Assembly (NCBI GenBank): GCA_040002735.1
Contig: JBDUDX010000185.1
Location: forward strand, 1-6,915
Length of the DNA stretch: 6,915 nt
Reading direction: 5' to 3'
Origin: JADGOV01 sp040002735
Lineage (GTDB): Bacteria > Actinomycetota > Actinomycetes > JADGOV01
Shown here: piece after piece, positions 1-6,108 of the stretch
Layout of the letters: every line of letters starts with the position of its first letter
Numbering within the stretch: the first letter of the stretch is position 1
Notes under the pieces: model-generated
What the model saw: the letters and a program-made list of their open reading frames with translations, nothing else
What the model was told of the DNA's origin: nothing
The model's database searches: none
Translations under genes and position numbers: made by a program

Positions 1-1631
1 CGGCACTTTCCCACCCCCACGCAGCGGTGCACGGCGGTGGCGAAGTCGCCACGGTCGGAGGCGTACGCGAAACCCAGCCGCTGCGCCAGCGGGCGAGCGG
101 CGGGGAGGCGCAGGTCGGCGTCCACCGGCCGGGGGTCGACCAGTACGCCGGGGTTGAGCAGGTTGTGCGGGTCCAGCGCGGCCTTGAATCCGGCGAAGGC
201 GCGGAGCGCGTCGGCAGAGTACATCAGTGGCAGCAGCTCACCGCGGGCGCGGCCGTCGCCGTGCTCCCCGGACAGCGACCCGCCGTGGCTGGCGACCAGC
301 CGTGCGGCGTCCCGCAGGAATTCTCGAAACACGCCCGGCGCGGCGGCGAGCGGGAAGTCGATGCGGACGTGCACGCAGCCGTCGCCGAAGTGCCCGTAGC
401 TCAACCCGGAGAGCCGGTAGGAGGCGAGCAGCGCCTCGAACTCCCGCAGGTACGCCCCGAGCGCGGCTGGCGGGACCGCCGCGTCCTCCCAGCCCGGCCA
501 GGCCGGTTCGCCGGCGGCGGTACGGCCGGCGAGCCCGGCCCCGTCCTCCCGGATCCGCCATAGTGTGCGGGCCTGCGGACCGGCCGGTACCACCACCGCG
601 TCCAGCGCCTCGGCCGCCGCCGCCAGCCGCTGCGCCGCATCGGCCGCCGCCGCCGGGGTGGGGGCGCCGAGCTCGACGAAGAGCCACCCGCCGCCGCGGG
701 GCAGGTCCGGCACGGCCGCCGCACCCTTGCGGGCGCGGACCACATCCACCAGCCGGGCGTCGATCCCCTCCACCGCGAGCGGGCGCAGCGGCAGCAGCGC
801 CGGGGTGGCATCCGCGGCGGCGGCCATGTCCGGATACCCCAGCACCGCGAGCGCGGTGGCCGCCGGTTGCTCGACCAAGCCGACCGTCGCGCCGAGCACG
901 ATCGCGCAGGTGCCTTCGGTACCGACCAGCGCCTTGGCCAGGTCCGCGCCGCGCTCGGGCAGTAGGTGCTCGAGGGAGTAGCCGGAGACCTGCCGGCCGA
1001 ATCGGCCAAGTTCGGTACGGATCGTGGCCAGCGAGCCGCGTACCACCTCGTCCACCGCAGGCAGCGACGTTCCCGGCCCGGCCTCGAACCGGTCGCCGGT
1101 GCCGGCGAGCACGTCGAGAGCGACCACGTTGTCCGCGGTCCGGCCGTAGGCCAGCGCGTGCGGCCCGCAGGCGTTGTTGCCGATCATTCCGCCCAGCGTG
1201 CAGCGGGCGTGCGTGGAGGGGTCCGGGCCGAACCGAAGGCCGTACGGGGCGGCCACCTGCTGCAGGTCGTCCAGCACGACGCCCGGCTGCACCGCCGCGG
1301 TCCGGGCGTCCGGGTCGACGGACAGTACTCGGTTGAGGTACCGGCTGACGTCCAGCACCACCCCGGTCCCGACCGCGTTGCCGGCGACCGACGTGCCGCC
1401 GCCGCGCATCGTGAGTGGTACGCCGTGCTCGCGGCACACCCCGAACGCGGCGGCGATCTCCTCCACCGACCGCGGGAAGGCCACCGCGGTGGGCACCACC
1501 CGGTAGTTCGACGCATCGGTCGAGTACTCCGCCCGGCGGCGGGAGGAGACGTCCACCTCGCCGACACCGCCGGCTCGGAGCAGATGGGCGAGCCGATCCC
1601 CGCTGGGGGCCTTGCTGTCCGACGTACTCAG
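1..1631 (-). CDS. FAD-binding and Fe-S-binding oxidoreductase, D-2-hydroxyglutarate dehydrogenase (YdiJ)-like, C-terminus cut by window edge
   Basis: This large flavoprotein probably oxidises a D-2-hydroxyacid to the 2-oxoacid and passes electrons through an Fe-S domain to the membrane chain. The frame is open for 543 codons with no stop and runs off the left edge. An FAD-binding (PCMH/FAD_binding_4) domain comes first: GGGTSVAGN at residues 77-85, then LGGMIGNNACG at 146-156. A C-terminal oxidase cap follows, with GHFGDGCVH at 413-421 and SGEHGDG at 454-460. H414, H421 and E456 match the metal-ligand pattern (H-x6-H, then EHG) of D-2-hydroxyglutarate dehydrogenases. CVGVGKC at 537-543 is the first cysteine motif of the fused Fe-S domain; the rest, probably about 400 residues, lies outside. 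No ATG, GTG or TTG precedes the conserved N-terminal segment. The best start is CTG at 1631, giving MSTSDSKAPSG, overlapping the upstream TGA as CTGA, with GGAG 7 bases upstream. D-lactate or glycolate are alternative substrates. The family is sure; the substrate is inferred from the neighbouring HOT gene. Confidence 0.9.
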   Translation of the reverse strand, partial: MSTSDSKAPSGDRLAHLLRAGGVGEVDVSSRRRAEYSTDASNYRVVPTAVAFPRSVEEIAAAFGVCREHGVPLTMRGGGTSVAGNAVGTGVVLDVSRYLNRVLSVDPDARTAAVQPGVVLDDLQQVAAPYGLRFGPDPSTHARCTLGGMIGNNACGPHALAYGRTADNVVALDVLAGTGDRFEAGPGTSLPAVDEVVRGSLATIRTELGRFGRQVSGYSLEHLLPERGADLAKALVGTEGTCAIVLGATVGLVEQPAATALAVLGYPDMAAAADATPALLPLRPLAVEGIDARLVDVVRARKGAAAVPDLPRGGGWLFVELGAPTPAAAADAAQRLAAAAEALDAVVVPAGPQARTLWRIREDGAGLAGRTAAGEPAWPGWEDAAVPPAALGAYLREFEALLASYRLSGLSYGHFGDGCVHVRIDFPLAAAPGVFREFLRDAARLVASHGGSLSGEHGDGRARGELLPLMYSADALRAFAGFKAALDPHNLLNPGVLVDPRPVDADLRLPAARPLAQRLGFAYASDRGDFATAVHRCVGVGKC

Positions 1632-2047
1632 CCGGTCGCTCCGTCGCTCCGGGGCGGGTGCGGATGCGGATGCGGATGCGGATGCGGGTGGCCGCTGGGC
1701 ACCGGGTCACCGGCCCGCAGGGGGGCCGCGGCGTACCGGCCCTCGTGCGCGAGTACCGGCCGGCGGCCCCCGGCCAACTCCGGATGCTTCTCCTCCACCC
1801 GCTGCCGAGCCTCCGCGGCACGCCGCAGCGAGGTGACGTACTCCCGGTTGGCCCCGTACGTCCCCCGCCAGGTCTGCGGCATCGCCTCCGCGCGGGGCGG
1901 CAGCACCGCCCGGCCGCCGACGCCGAACCCGGCCGGCAGCTTCGCGTTGGCCGCCCCGCACTCCGGGCACGTCGGCAACGGGGCGGCGAACGGCTGGCGG
2001 ATCTCGAACCGGTGCCCGGCCGGGCACCCGACCGCGTAGATCGGCAC
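1628..2047 (-). CDS. FmdB-like small zinc-ribbon protein with a His-Pro repeat tail
   Basis: This 139-residue protein begins MPIYAVGCPAGHRFE, the pattern of FmdB/CxxC_CXXC_SSSS zinc-ribbon proteins (typically MPIYEYxCxxCGHxFE). Likely zinc ligands are C8 and H12 with C27 and C30 (CPEC); the usual second cysteine of the first knuckle is absent, so H12 may take its place. The middle (residues 55-95) is charged and probably helical. The tail holds six consecutive His-Pro pairs at 120-131, encoded by a hexanucleotide repeat. Translation starts at GTG 2047, 5 bases after the stop of the transhydrogenase gene, and the TGA overlaps the CTG start of the next gene, so it is translationally embedded in the operon. 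The function of the family is poorly known. A role in metal handling or in regulating the two metal-dependent enzymes beside it is inference only. There is no signal peptide and it is presumably cytoplasmic. Confidence 0.85.
   Translation of the reverse strand: MPIYAVGCPAGHRFEIRQPFAAPLPTCPECGAANAKLPAGFGVGGRAVLPPRAEAMPQTWRGTYGANREYVTSLRRAAEARQRVEEKHPELAGGRRPVLAHEGRYAAAPLRAGDPVPSGHPHPHPHPHPHPPRSDGATG
1639..1642 (-). promoter_or_regulatory. Ribosome binding site deciding the CTG start of the FAD/Fe-S gene
   Basis: On the minus strand GGAG sits 7 bases before the CTG at 1631-1629, normal Shine-Dalgarno spacing. A second GGAG lies at 1647-1650. An in-frame TGA near 1712 limits how far upstream the gene can start. 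No ATG, GTG or TTG occurs in this frame between that stop and the GTG at 1556, which would remove conserved N-terminal sequence. Confidence 0.6.
1654..1689 (-). repeat. Hexanucleotide tandem repeat (six GCGGRT units) encoding (His-Pro)6
   Basis: On the plus strand six head-to-tail six-base units occur: GCGGGT, four GCGGAT, GCGGGT. Read on the minus strand inside the zinc-ribbon gene, each unit encodes one His-Pro pair. Units are two codons long, so gain or loss of a unit changes tail length without shifting the frame. The repeat ends 23 bases before the start codon of the next gene. Confidence 0.95.
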
Positions 2048-2052
2048 CGGCG

Positions 2053-3327
2053 CTACCAGAGCTCGACGGACCGGGTGAAGATCTCCGCCACGTCGTCCTC
2101 GGTGACCTCCCGCGGGGCGGTGGCGAGCAGCCGCTGCTGCTTCATCGTCCCCTCGACGAGGTCGCCGATGTCGCTCTTGTCGTACCCCACCCCGCCGATA
2201 CCGTTCGGGATCTCGATGTCGCGCATCAGCGCCACCAGCGCCGCCGGGAGCACCTCGGCCGGGTCGTCCGATCGCTCCATCCGGGGCGCCAGCAGCTCCG
2301 CCGCCCGCAGGTGCCGCTCCGGCCGGGCGGAGAAAGTGAACCGGAACGCCTCCGGGGCGGTGAGCGACACCGACATGCCGTGCGGCACCATCGGTTCCTC
2401 GGCCGGATACCCCTTGGGGTGGAAGTCCTTCACCCGCCCGGCGATCGGGTACGCGTTGGCGTGCGGGATGTGTACCCCGGCGTTGCCGAATCCCATCCCG
2501 GCGAACGTGGCGGCCATCGCCATCTCCATCCGGGCATCGACGTTGTCGCCGTCCTGCACCGAGGTACGGAACGACCGGGCCAGCAGCTGCAGCGCCTTCT
2601 CGGCCCACATGTCGGCAACCGGGTTGGACCCGCAGTACGGCACCCGCTGCTCCGCCTTCTTGTGTTCGAAAGACGTGTACGGCTTCGCCGTGTAGCTCTC
2701 CAGCGCGTGGCAGAGGATGTCCATCCCGCTGGCGGCGGTCACCCCGGCCGGCTGGGTGGCGGTGAGCACCGGGTCCACAACGGCGAGCATCGGGCGCAGC
2801 CGGGCGTGGCTGATGCCGGTCTTCACCTTCAGCGACAGCACGTCGAGCACGCAGATCGTCGTACTCTCCGAACCGGTGCCGGTGGTGGTCGGCACGGCGA
2901 CCAGCGGCTTCAGCGGTTGAGACGGACTCTTGCCACCCCCTACCGGCTTGTTGATGTAGTCCATCAGCTCGCCGGGGTTCGTGGTCATCAGGTTGATCGC
3001 CTTGGCGGTGTCAATGCTCGACCCGCCGCCGACCGCGACGAACGCATCCCACGGTCCGTTCGAGCGGGCGTAGTCCACCGCCGCCTGCAGGCTGACGTCG
3101 GTCGGCTCGACGTGCACGCCGTCGAACACGTGCGCCTCCACGTCGTAGGCGGCCATGCTGTCCGCGACCCGCTGTGGCGAGCCGGTAGCTGCGACGCCGG
3201 CGTCGGTGACCACGAGCACGCGGTGCACGCCGAACTGCGCGAGGTCGTACCCGATCTCCTCCGACGCGCCGGGCCCAAACTTCAGGTTCGGCGCGCCGTA
3301 GGTGAAGATCGTCTCTGCAGCGGTCAT
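2053..3327 (-). CDS. Hydroxyacid-oxoacid transhydrogenase (HOT), ADHFE1-like iron-type alcohol dehydrogenase
   Basis: HOT enzymes oxidise 4-hydroxybutyrate to succinic semialdehyde while reducing 2-oxoglutarate to D-2-hydroxyglutarate, with no free NAD consumed. The 424-residue protein has the iron-ADH fold: nucleotide-binding GGGSSID at 100-106, PTTTGTGSE near 146-154, and metal ligands expected at D203, H207, H286 and H316. The stretch from GVHIPHANAYPIAGRV (284-299) to MVPHG (313-317), with a long insert between the last two histidines, and the C-terminal GYDKSDI and APREVTEDD resemble human ADHFE1 more than FucO- or NAD-linked butanol dehydrogenases. That likeness comes from memory, not an alignment. 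The ATG has GAGGAG six bases upstream, which overlaps the TGA of the lactonase gene; the stop lies 5 bases before the zinc-ribbon gene. A generic NAD-dependent 4-hydroxybutyrate dehydrogenase is the main alternative. The FAD/Fe-S gene in the same operon could recycle the 2-hydroxyglutarate. Confidence 0.88.
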   Translation of the reverse strand: MTAAETIFTYGAPNLKFGPGASEEIGYDLAQFGVHRVLVVTDAGVAATGSPQRVADSMAAYDVEAHVFDGVHVEPTDVSLQAAVDYARSNGPWDAFVAVGGGSSIDTAKAINLMTTNPGELMDYINKPVGGGKSPSQPLKPLVAVPTTTGTGSESTTICVLDVLSLKVKTGISHARLRPMLAVVDPVLTATQPAGVTAASGMDILCHALESYTAKPYTSFEHKKAEQRVPYCGSNPVADMWAEKALQLLARSFRTSVQDGDNVDARMEMAMAATFAGMGFGNAGVHIPHANAYPIAGRVKDFHPKGYPAEEPMVPHGMSVSLTAPEAFRFTFSARPERHLRAAELLAPRMERSDDPAEVLPAALVALMRDIEIPNGIGGVGYDKSDIGDLVEGTMKQQRLLATAPREVTEDDVAEIFTRSVELW

Positions 3328-3333
3328 GGCAGG

Positions 3334-3339
3334 CTCCTC
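3334..3339 (-). promoter_or_regulatory. Ribosome binding site of the HOT gene, overlapping the lactonase stop
   Basis: GAGGAG on the minus strand is 6 bases before the ATG at 3327 and overlaps the lactonase stop codon TGA (3340-3338) in TGAGGAG. This layout favours translational coupling of the two genes. Confidence 0.75.
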
Positions 3340-4147
3340 AGGTGTACGAGCCGGTCGGCGCGGTCCGCATGCCGCGCAACTGCTCGGCGTCGTGGCCGAA
3401 GATCACGGTGGCGTTGGACTTCTCCGCGATACCGCGGATCTTCTCCACCGAGGCGAACCAGGCGCTCAGGTCGTTCACGATTGCCGCCGGATACGCCGGC
3501 GGACCGTAGGAGTCGCCCAGATAGACCGCGTCGGACGTGAAGATCATCGTCCCGGTCTCCGGAAGGTCCACCTTCATCGCCATCGTGCCGGCGGTGTGGC
3601 CGGGTGCCTGGATCAGGGTGACCCCAGGGAGGATCTCGGTGTCCCCGGCGACGGTGTCGAAGTCGAGCCCTTCGTAGTCCGCCTTGAGGAACGCGCCGGT
3701 CGTGACGCCTTCGTAGCCGAAGGCGAACTCCTTCTCCGCCTGGCTGCAGATCAGTTTCGCGCCGCTGCCGGCGAACATCTGCGCGTTGCCGGCGTGGTCG
3801 AAGTGCAGGTGGGAGAGCACAAGGTAGTCGATGTCGCTCGGGCTGAGATCGAGCCCCTTGAGCTGCGAGTCGAAGTACTGCTCTTCGGTGACCTGGTCAT
3901 ACGGGAAGTACTCGTGCAGCCCGGACGGCACCCACCGGGTCTCCCAATCCCGCGGGCAGCTGGTGTCCCACAGCAGCCGGCCCTCGGGGGTTTTGACCAG
4001 TACGCAATGACTGGTGCACGGGTACCACTCGACCGGCTTCTCCTTGTCGGCGCGCGGCCGAATACTCCGGCCGGGCTTGAGCAGCAGCCAGGTCAGATCG
4101 CAGCTCATCGCGCCGCAGTCGAGGACAGAGACTTTGGTGGGTGGCAT
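3338..4147 (-). CDS. Metallo-beta-lactamase-fold lactonase, AttM/BlcC (N-acyl homoserine lactonase) family
   Basis: The predicted enzyme hydrolyses a lactone ring using two metal ions. The 269-residue product has every expected ligand: SHLHFDH at 112-118 (H113, H115, D117, H118), H184 in APGHTAGT, D206 in TSDAVYL, and H252 in FGHD. The C-terminal layout (AEKSNATVIFGHDAEQ) closely resembles Agrobacterium AttM/BlcC, which opens gamma-butyrolactone to 4-hydroxybutyrate. No signal peptide is seen, so it is probably cytoplasmic. ATG 4147 is chosen because AAGGAG lies 6 bases upstream; an ATG at 4213 would add 22 basic residues and swallow that site. The gene opens the four-gene operon, 10 bases before the transhydrogenase gene, whose product would accept 4-hydroxybutyrate. 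Acyl-homoserine lactones or actinobacterial gamma-butyrolactone signals are alternative substrates. The fold and family are firm; the substrate is inferred. Confidence 0.9.
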   Translation of the reverse strand: MPPTKVSVLDCGAMSCDLTWLLLKPGRSIRPRADKEKPVEWYPCTSHCVLVKTPEGRLLWDTSCPRDWETRWVPSGLHEYFPYDQVTEEQYFDSQLKGLDLSPSDIDYLVLSHLHFDHAGNAQMFAGSGAKLICSQAEKEFAFGYEGVTTGAFLKADYEGLDFDTVAGDTEILPGVTLIQAPGHTAGTMAMKVDLPETGTMIFTSDAVYLGDSYGPPAYPAAIVNDLSAWFASVEKIRGIAEKSNATVIFGHDAEQLRGMRTAPTGSYT

Positions 4148-4153
4148 CCGCCG

Positions 4154-4159
4154 CTCCTT
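4154..4159 (-). promoter_or_regulatory. Ribosome binding site deciding the lactonase start
   Basis: AAGGAG on the minus strand sits exactly 6 bases before the ATG at 4147. It fixes this start over the in-frame ATG at 4213. Confidence 0.8.
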
Positions 4160-4253
4160 CGCCAGGAGTCCGGCCCGTCGCTTCGTGCCGGTACGCGGGC
4201 GAAAGCGTGGCACGCACCGCCGTATCGGTCAAGGGTCCGTCGTCAATCCTCTG

Positions 4254-4265
4254 CTCAGGGCTGAG
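4254..4265. repeat. Perfect 12-base palindrome-like inverted repeat, CTCAG-GG-CTGAG
   Basis: Two 5-base arms flank a 2-base centre, 2 bases after the stop of the hemolysin III gene and upstream of the TTGAC motifs. The centre is too short for a good RNA hairpin and no T-run follows on the minus strand, so it looks more like a possible operator half-site pair than a terminator. It could occur by chance. Confidence 0.35.
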
Positions 4266-4267
4266 GC

Positions 4268-4972
4268 TTACCCGCCTGGTCTGGTGTATACGGCGATCGA
4301 CACGGCGGCGTAGTGGGTAACGAAGGCGACCAGCGTGAGCGCATGAAAGACCTCATGGAAGCCGAACCACTGCGGCGAGGGATTCGGACGTTGGGCGGCG
4401 TAGACGACTCCTCCGACGCTGTAGAGCGCCCCGCCGGTGATCAGGAGGATGAGCACGGCCGGCCCGCCGGAATGCAGGAACTCCGGCAGGTAGAAGACCG
4501 CGGCCCAGCCCAGGGCGATGTAGACGGGGGTGAAGAGCCACCGCGGTGCATCTGCCCACAGGAGGCGGAGCGCGACACCCAGCAACGCACCGCTCCAGAT
4601 CAGCCCCAGCAGGATGCGGCCCTGCCGGCCGGGCAGCAGTAACACGGTGAACGGAGTGTAGGTACCGGCGATGATCAGAAAGATGTTGGCGTGGTCCAGC
4701 CGCTTGAGCACGCGATGCGCCGGCGGTGACCAGCGCCCGCGGTGGTAGATGGCGCTGACACCGAACAGCAGCGCAGCGGTCACGGCGAACACGGCTGACG
4801 CGTCGCGACCTGGCCCAGCCGGGGCCAGCACCACCAGGATGGCGCCCGCGATCACCGCGACCGGAAACGTGCCTGCGTGCAGCCAGCCCCGCAACTTCGG
4901 CTTGACCGCATCGACCGCCCGCAGGGCGATCTCCGACGCACTTGCCGGCGTCGGCGGCTCCGAGCCGGACAT
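4268..4972 (-). CDS. Hemolysin III / TrhA-type PAQR family membrane protein
   Basis: This 234-residue integral membrane protein is of the PAQR/hemolysin III family, linked in bacteria to membrane lipid homeostasis and in some cases to haemolysis. About seven membrane segments are visible, near residues 33-50, 58-76, 93-112, 118-138, 144-162, 170-191 and 206-227. The family's conserved polar residues are present: S73 and H77 in SAIYH, D93 in LDHAN, and H206 with H210 in FHEVFH, a probable metal site as in PAQR hydrolases. The N-terminus (1-28) is cytoplasmic-like and charged. The ATG follows the acetate kinase stop by only 8 bases, and the sole Shine-Dalgarno-like GAGG is 1 base from the ATG, so efficient initiation may rely on coupling to ackA translation. 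Length is normal (roughly 200-240). Its substrate is unknown. Confidence 0.92.
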   Translation of the reverse strand: MSGSEPPTPASASEIALRAVDAVKPKLRGWLHAGTFPVAVIAGAILVVLAPAGPGRDASAVFAVTAALLFGVSAIYHRGRWSPPAHRVLKRLDHANIFLIIAGTYTPFTVLLLPGRQGRILLGLIWSGALLGVALRLLWADAPRWLFTPVYIALGWAAVFYLPEFLHSGGPAVLILLITGGALYSVGGVVYAAQRPNPSPQWFGFHEVFHALTLVAFVTHYAAVSIAVYTRPGG

Positions 4973-4980
4973 ACCTCAGT

Positions 4981-6081
4981 TTAGGTAGCTCGGGAGCCGA
5001 GCGCCTGCCGCACCCCGGCAGCGATCTCCAGTTCCTCCCGGGCGGTGATCACGAACGTCCGGACCGCCGCCCTGTCGGCGGAGATCTCCACGTCCGGGGA
5101 AGCGGTCACGTTCGCGTCCGGATCGAGGCGTATTCCGAGAAAGCCCAGGCCGTCCGCCGCGCCGGAACGGACCGACGGCGCATGCTCCCCGATCCCGCCG
5201 GTGAAGACCAGTACGTCCAGGCCGTCCATCGCGGCCGCCATCGCGGCGATCAAACCGCGGAGCCGGTGCAGGTAGACATCGAACGCCAGCCGGGCCCGGG
5301 CATCCCCCGCGTCCAGCGCAGACAGCACCCGCCGCAGGTCGGCGTCCCCGGCCAACCCCTGCAGGCCGGAGCGGTGCTCCAGCGCGTCAGTCACCTCCGC
5401 CGCGGACAGCCCGGCGGAGGTCTGCAACCAGAGCACCAGCCCGGGGTCCACGGTGCCGGACCGGGTACCCATCACCAGACCCTCCAGCGGTGTGAACCCC
5501 ATGGTCGTATCCACCGAGCGACCGTCCCGGACCGCGGCCAGGGACGAGCCGGAGCCCAGATGGCAGGTGACCACCCGCAGCCCGACCGGCGACCGATCGA
5601 GTAGCTCCGCAACCCGCCGGGAGGCGTAGGCGTGGGAGAGGCCGTGGAAGCCGTACCGCCGGACCCCCATCTCCTCCCGCCACTGCGCCGGTACAGCGTA
5701 GGTAGAGGCAGCCGCCGGCAGGGTGGCGTGGAACGCCGTATCGAAGCAGGCCACGGACGGTACGCCCGGCAAGGCGGCACCGACCGCGGCGATCCCGGCC
5801 AGGGACGGGGGCTGGTGCAGCGGGGCCAGGTCGGTGAGCTCCCGCAGCCCCGCCTCCACGGAGGCGTCCACCAACACCGGTGCGGTATAGCGAGTACCCC
5901 CGTGCACCACCCGGTGCCCGACGGCGTCCACCCGACCGAAGCCGGTGAGCGCCCCGGGCAGATCGGCGTCCGGTTCGGCATCGACCGAAGCCAGCAGCTC
6001 ATCCCCGGGGCCGATCTGCCGGAGCTTGAGGCTGGAGGAGCCAGCGTTGACCACCAGGATCCGCGTCGGCGCTTCAGGCAC
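4981..6081 (-). CDS. ackA: Acetate kinase
   Basis: Acetate kinase transfers the phosphate of acetyl phosphate to ADP, giving acetate and ATP. The family motifs are all present in 366 residues: VNAGSSSLK at 11-19, GHRVVHGG at 55-62 (R57), CFDTAFH at 112-118 with catalytic D114, RRYGFHGLSH at 141-150, HLGSGSS at 174-180, GTRSG at 205-209 (R207), GGIGEH at 295-300, and TAREE at 346-350 near the C-terminus. The protein is shorter than the roughly 400 residues of E. coli AckA, but no motif is missing. GTG 6081 is the only start codon in frame after the upstream stop, and GGGGG lies 6 bases before it. It follows the phosphoketolase gene by 27 bases, so acetyl phosphate made by that enzyme is its likely substrate. 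No phosphotransacetylase gene is seen in the window. Confidence 0.97.
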   Translation of the reverse strand: MPEAPTRILVVNAGSSSLKLRQIGPGDELLASVDAEPDADLPGALTGFGRVDAVGHRVVHGGTRYTAPVLVDASVEAGLRELTDLAPLHQPPSLAGIAAVGAALPGVPSVACFDTAFHATLPAAASTYAVPAQWREEMGVRRYGFHGLSHAYASRRVAELLDRSPVGLRVVTCHLGSGSSLAAVRDGRSVDTTMGFTPLEGLVMGTRSGTVDPGLVLWLQTSAGLSAAEVTDALEHRSGLQGLAGDADLRRVLSALDAGDARARLAFDVYLHRLRGLIAAMAAAMDGLDVLVFTGGIGEHAPSVRSGAADGLGFLGIRLDPDANVTASPDVEISADRAAVRTFVITAREELEIAAGVRQALGSRAT

Positions 6082-6108
6082 GCCGAGCCCCCAGTACCTC
6101 GGGCAACC

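Larger units (their letters stand above)
4148..4267 (-). promoter_or_regulatory. Likely promoter/operator region of the lactonase-HOT operon
   Basis: This 120-base gap is the only sizeable non-coding stretch in the window. Reading on the minus strand it holds two TTGAC motifs 14 bases apart: TTGACG at 4246-4241 and TTGACC at 4232-4227, each a fair -35 element. From the second, a 17-base spacer leads to CACGCT (4209-4204), a weak -10. From the first, a 16-base spacer leads to TACGGC. A 12-base palindrome lies just before them at 4254-4265. The exact transcription start cannot be fixed by eye. Confidence 0.4.

Noticed and set aside
1184..1556. GTG at 1556 as the start of the FAD/Fe-S gene
   Set aside because: It has no well-spaced ribosome binding site and would remove a conserved N-terminal segment, whereas the CTG at 1631 has both GGAG and a stop-start overlap.
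238..1821. Long minus-strand open frame of 527 codons
   Set aside because: It is Arg/Gly/Pro-rich with no family motif. The overlapping frame (1-1631) carries clear FAD-oxidase motifs, so this is a high-GC shadow.
1628..2608. 326-codon reading of the zinc-ribbon gene starting inside the HOT gene
   Set aside because: The extra N-terminal part is an off-frame reading of the HOT gene. The FmdB-like start MPIYAVGC fits GTG at 2047.
1415..2695. Long plus-strand open frames across the FAD, zinc-ribbon and HOT genes (also 966-2039 and 2311-3540)
   Set aside because: They are antisense to recognised genes, low in complexity and lacking motifs; open antisense frames are expected at this GC content.
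4148..4213. 22-residue N-terminal extension of the lactonase from ATG 4213
   Set aside because: The extension is basic and unlike the family, and it would bury a perfect AAGGAG site placed 6 bases before ATG 4147.
3897..4232. 111-codon minus-strand frame overlapping the lactonase start and the gap
   Set aside because: It is out of frame with the clear lactonase gene, has no recognisable motif and covers the likely promoter.
4254..4265. Palindrome considered as a terminator for the hemolysin III gene
   Set aside because: The centre is only 2 bases, arms are 5 bases and no T-run follows, so it does not qualify as an intrinsic terminator.
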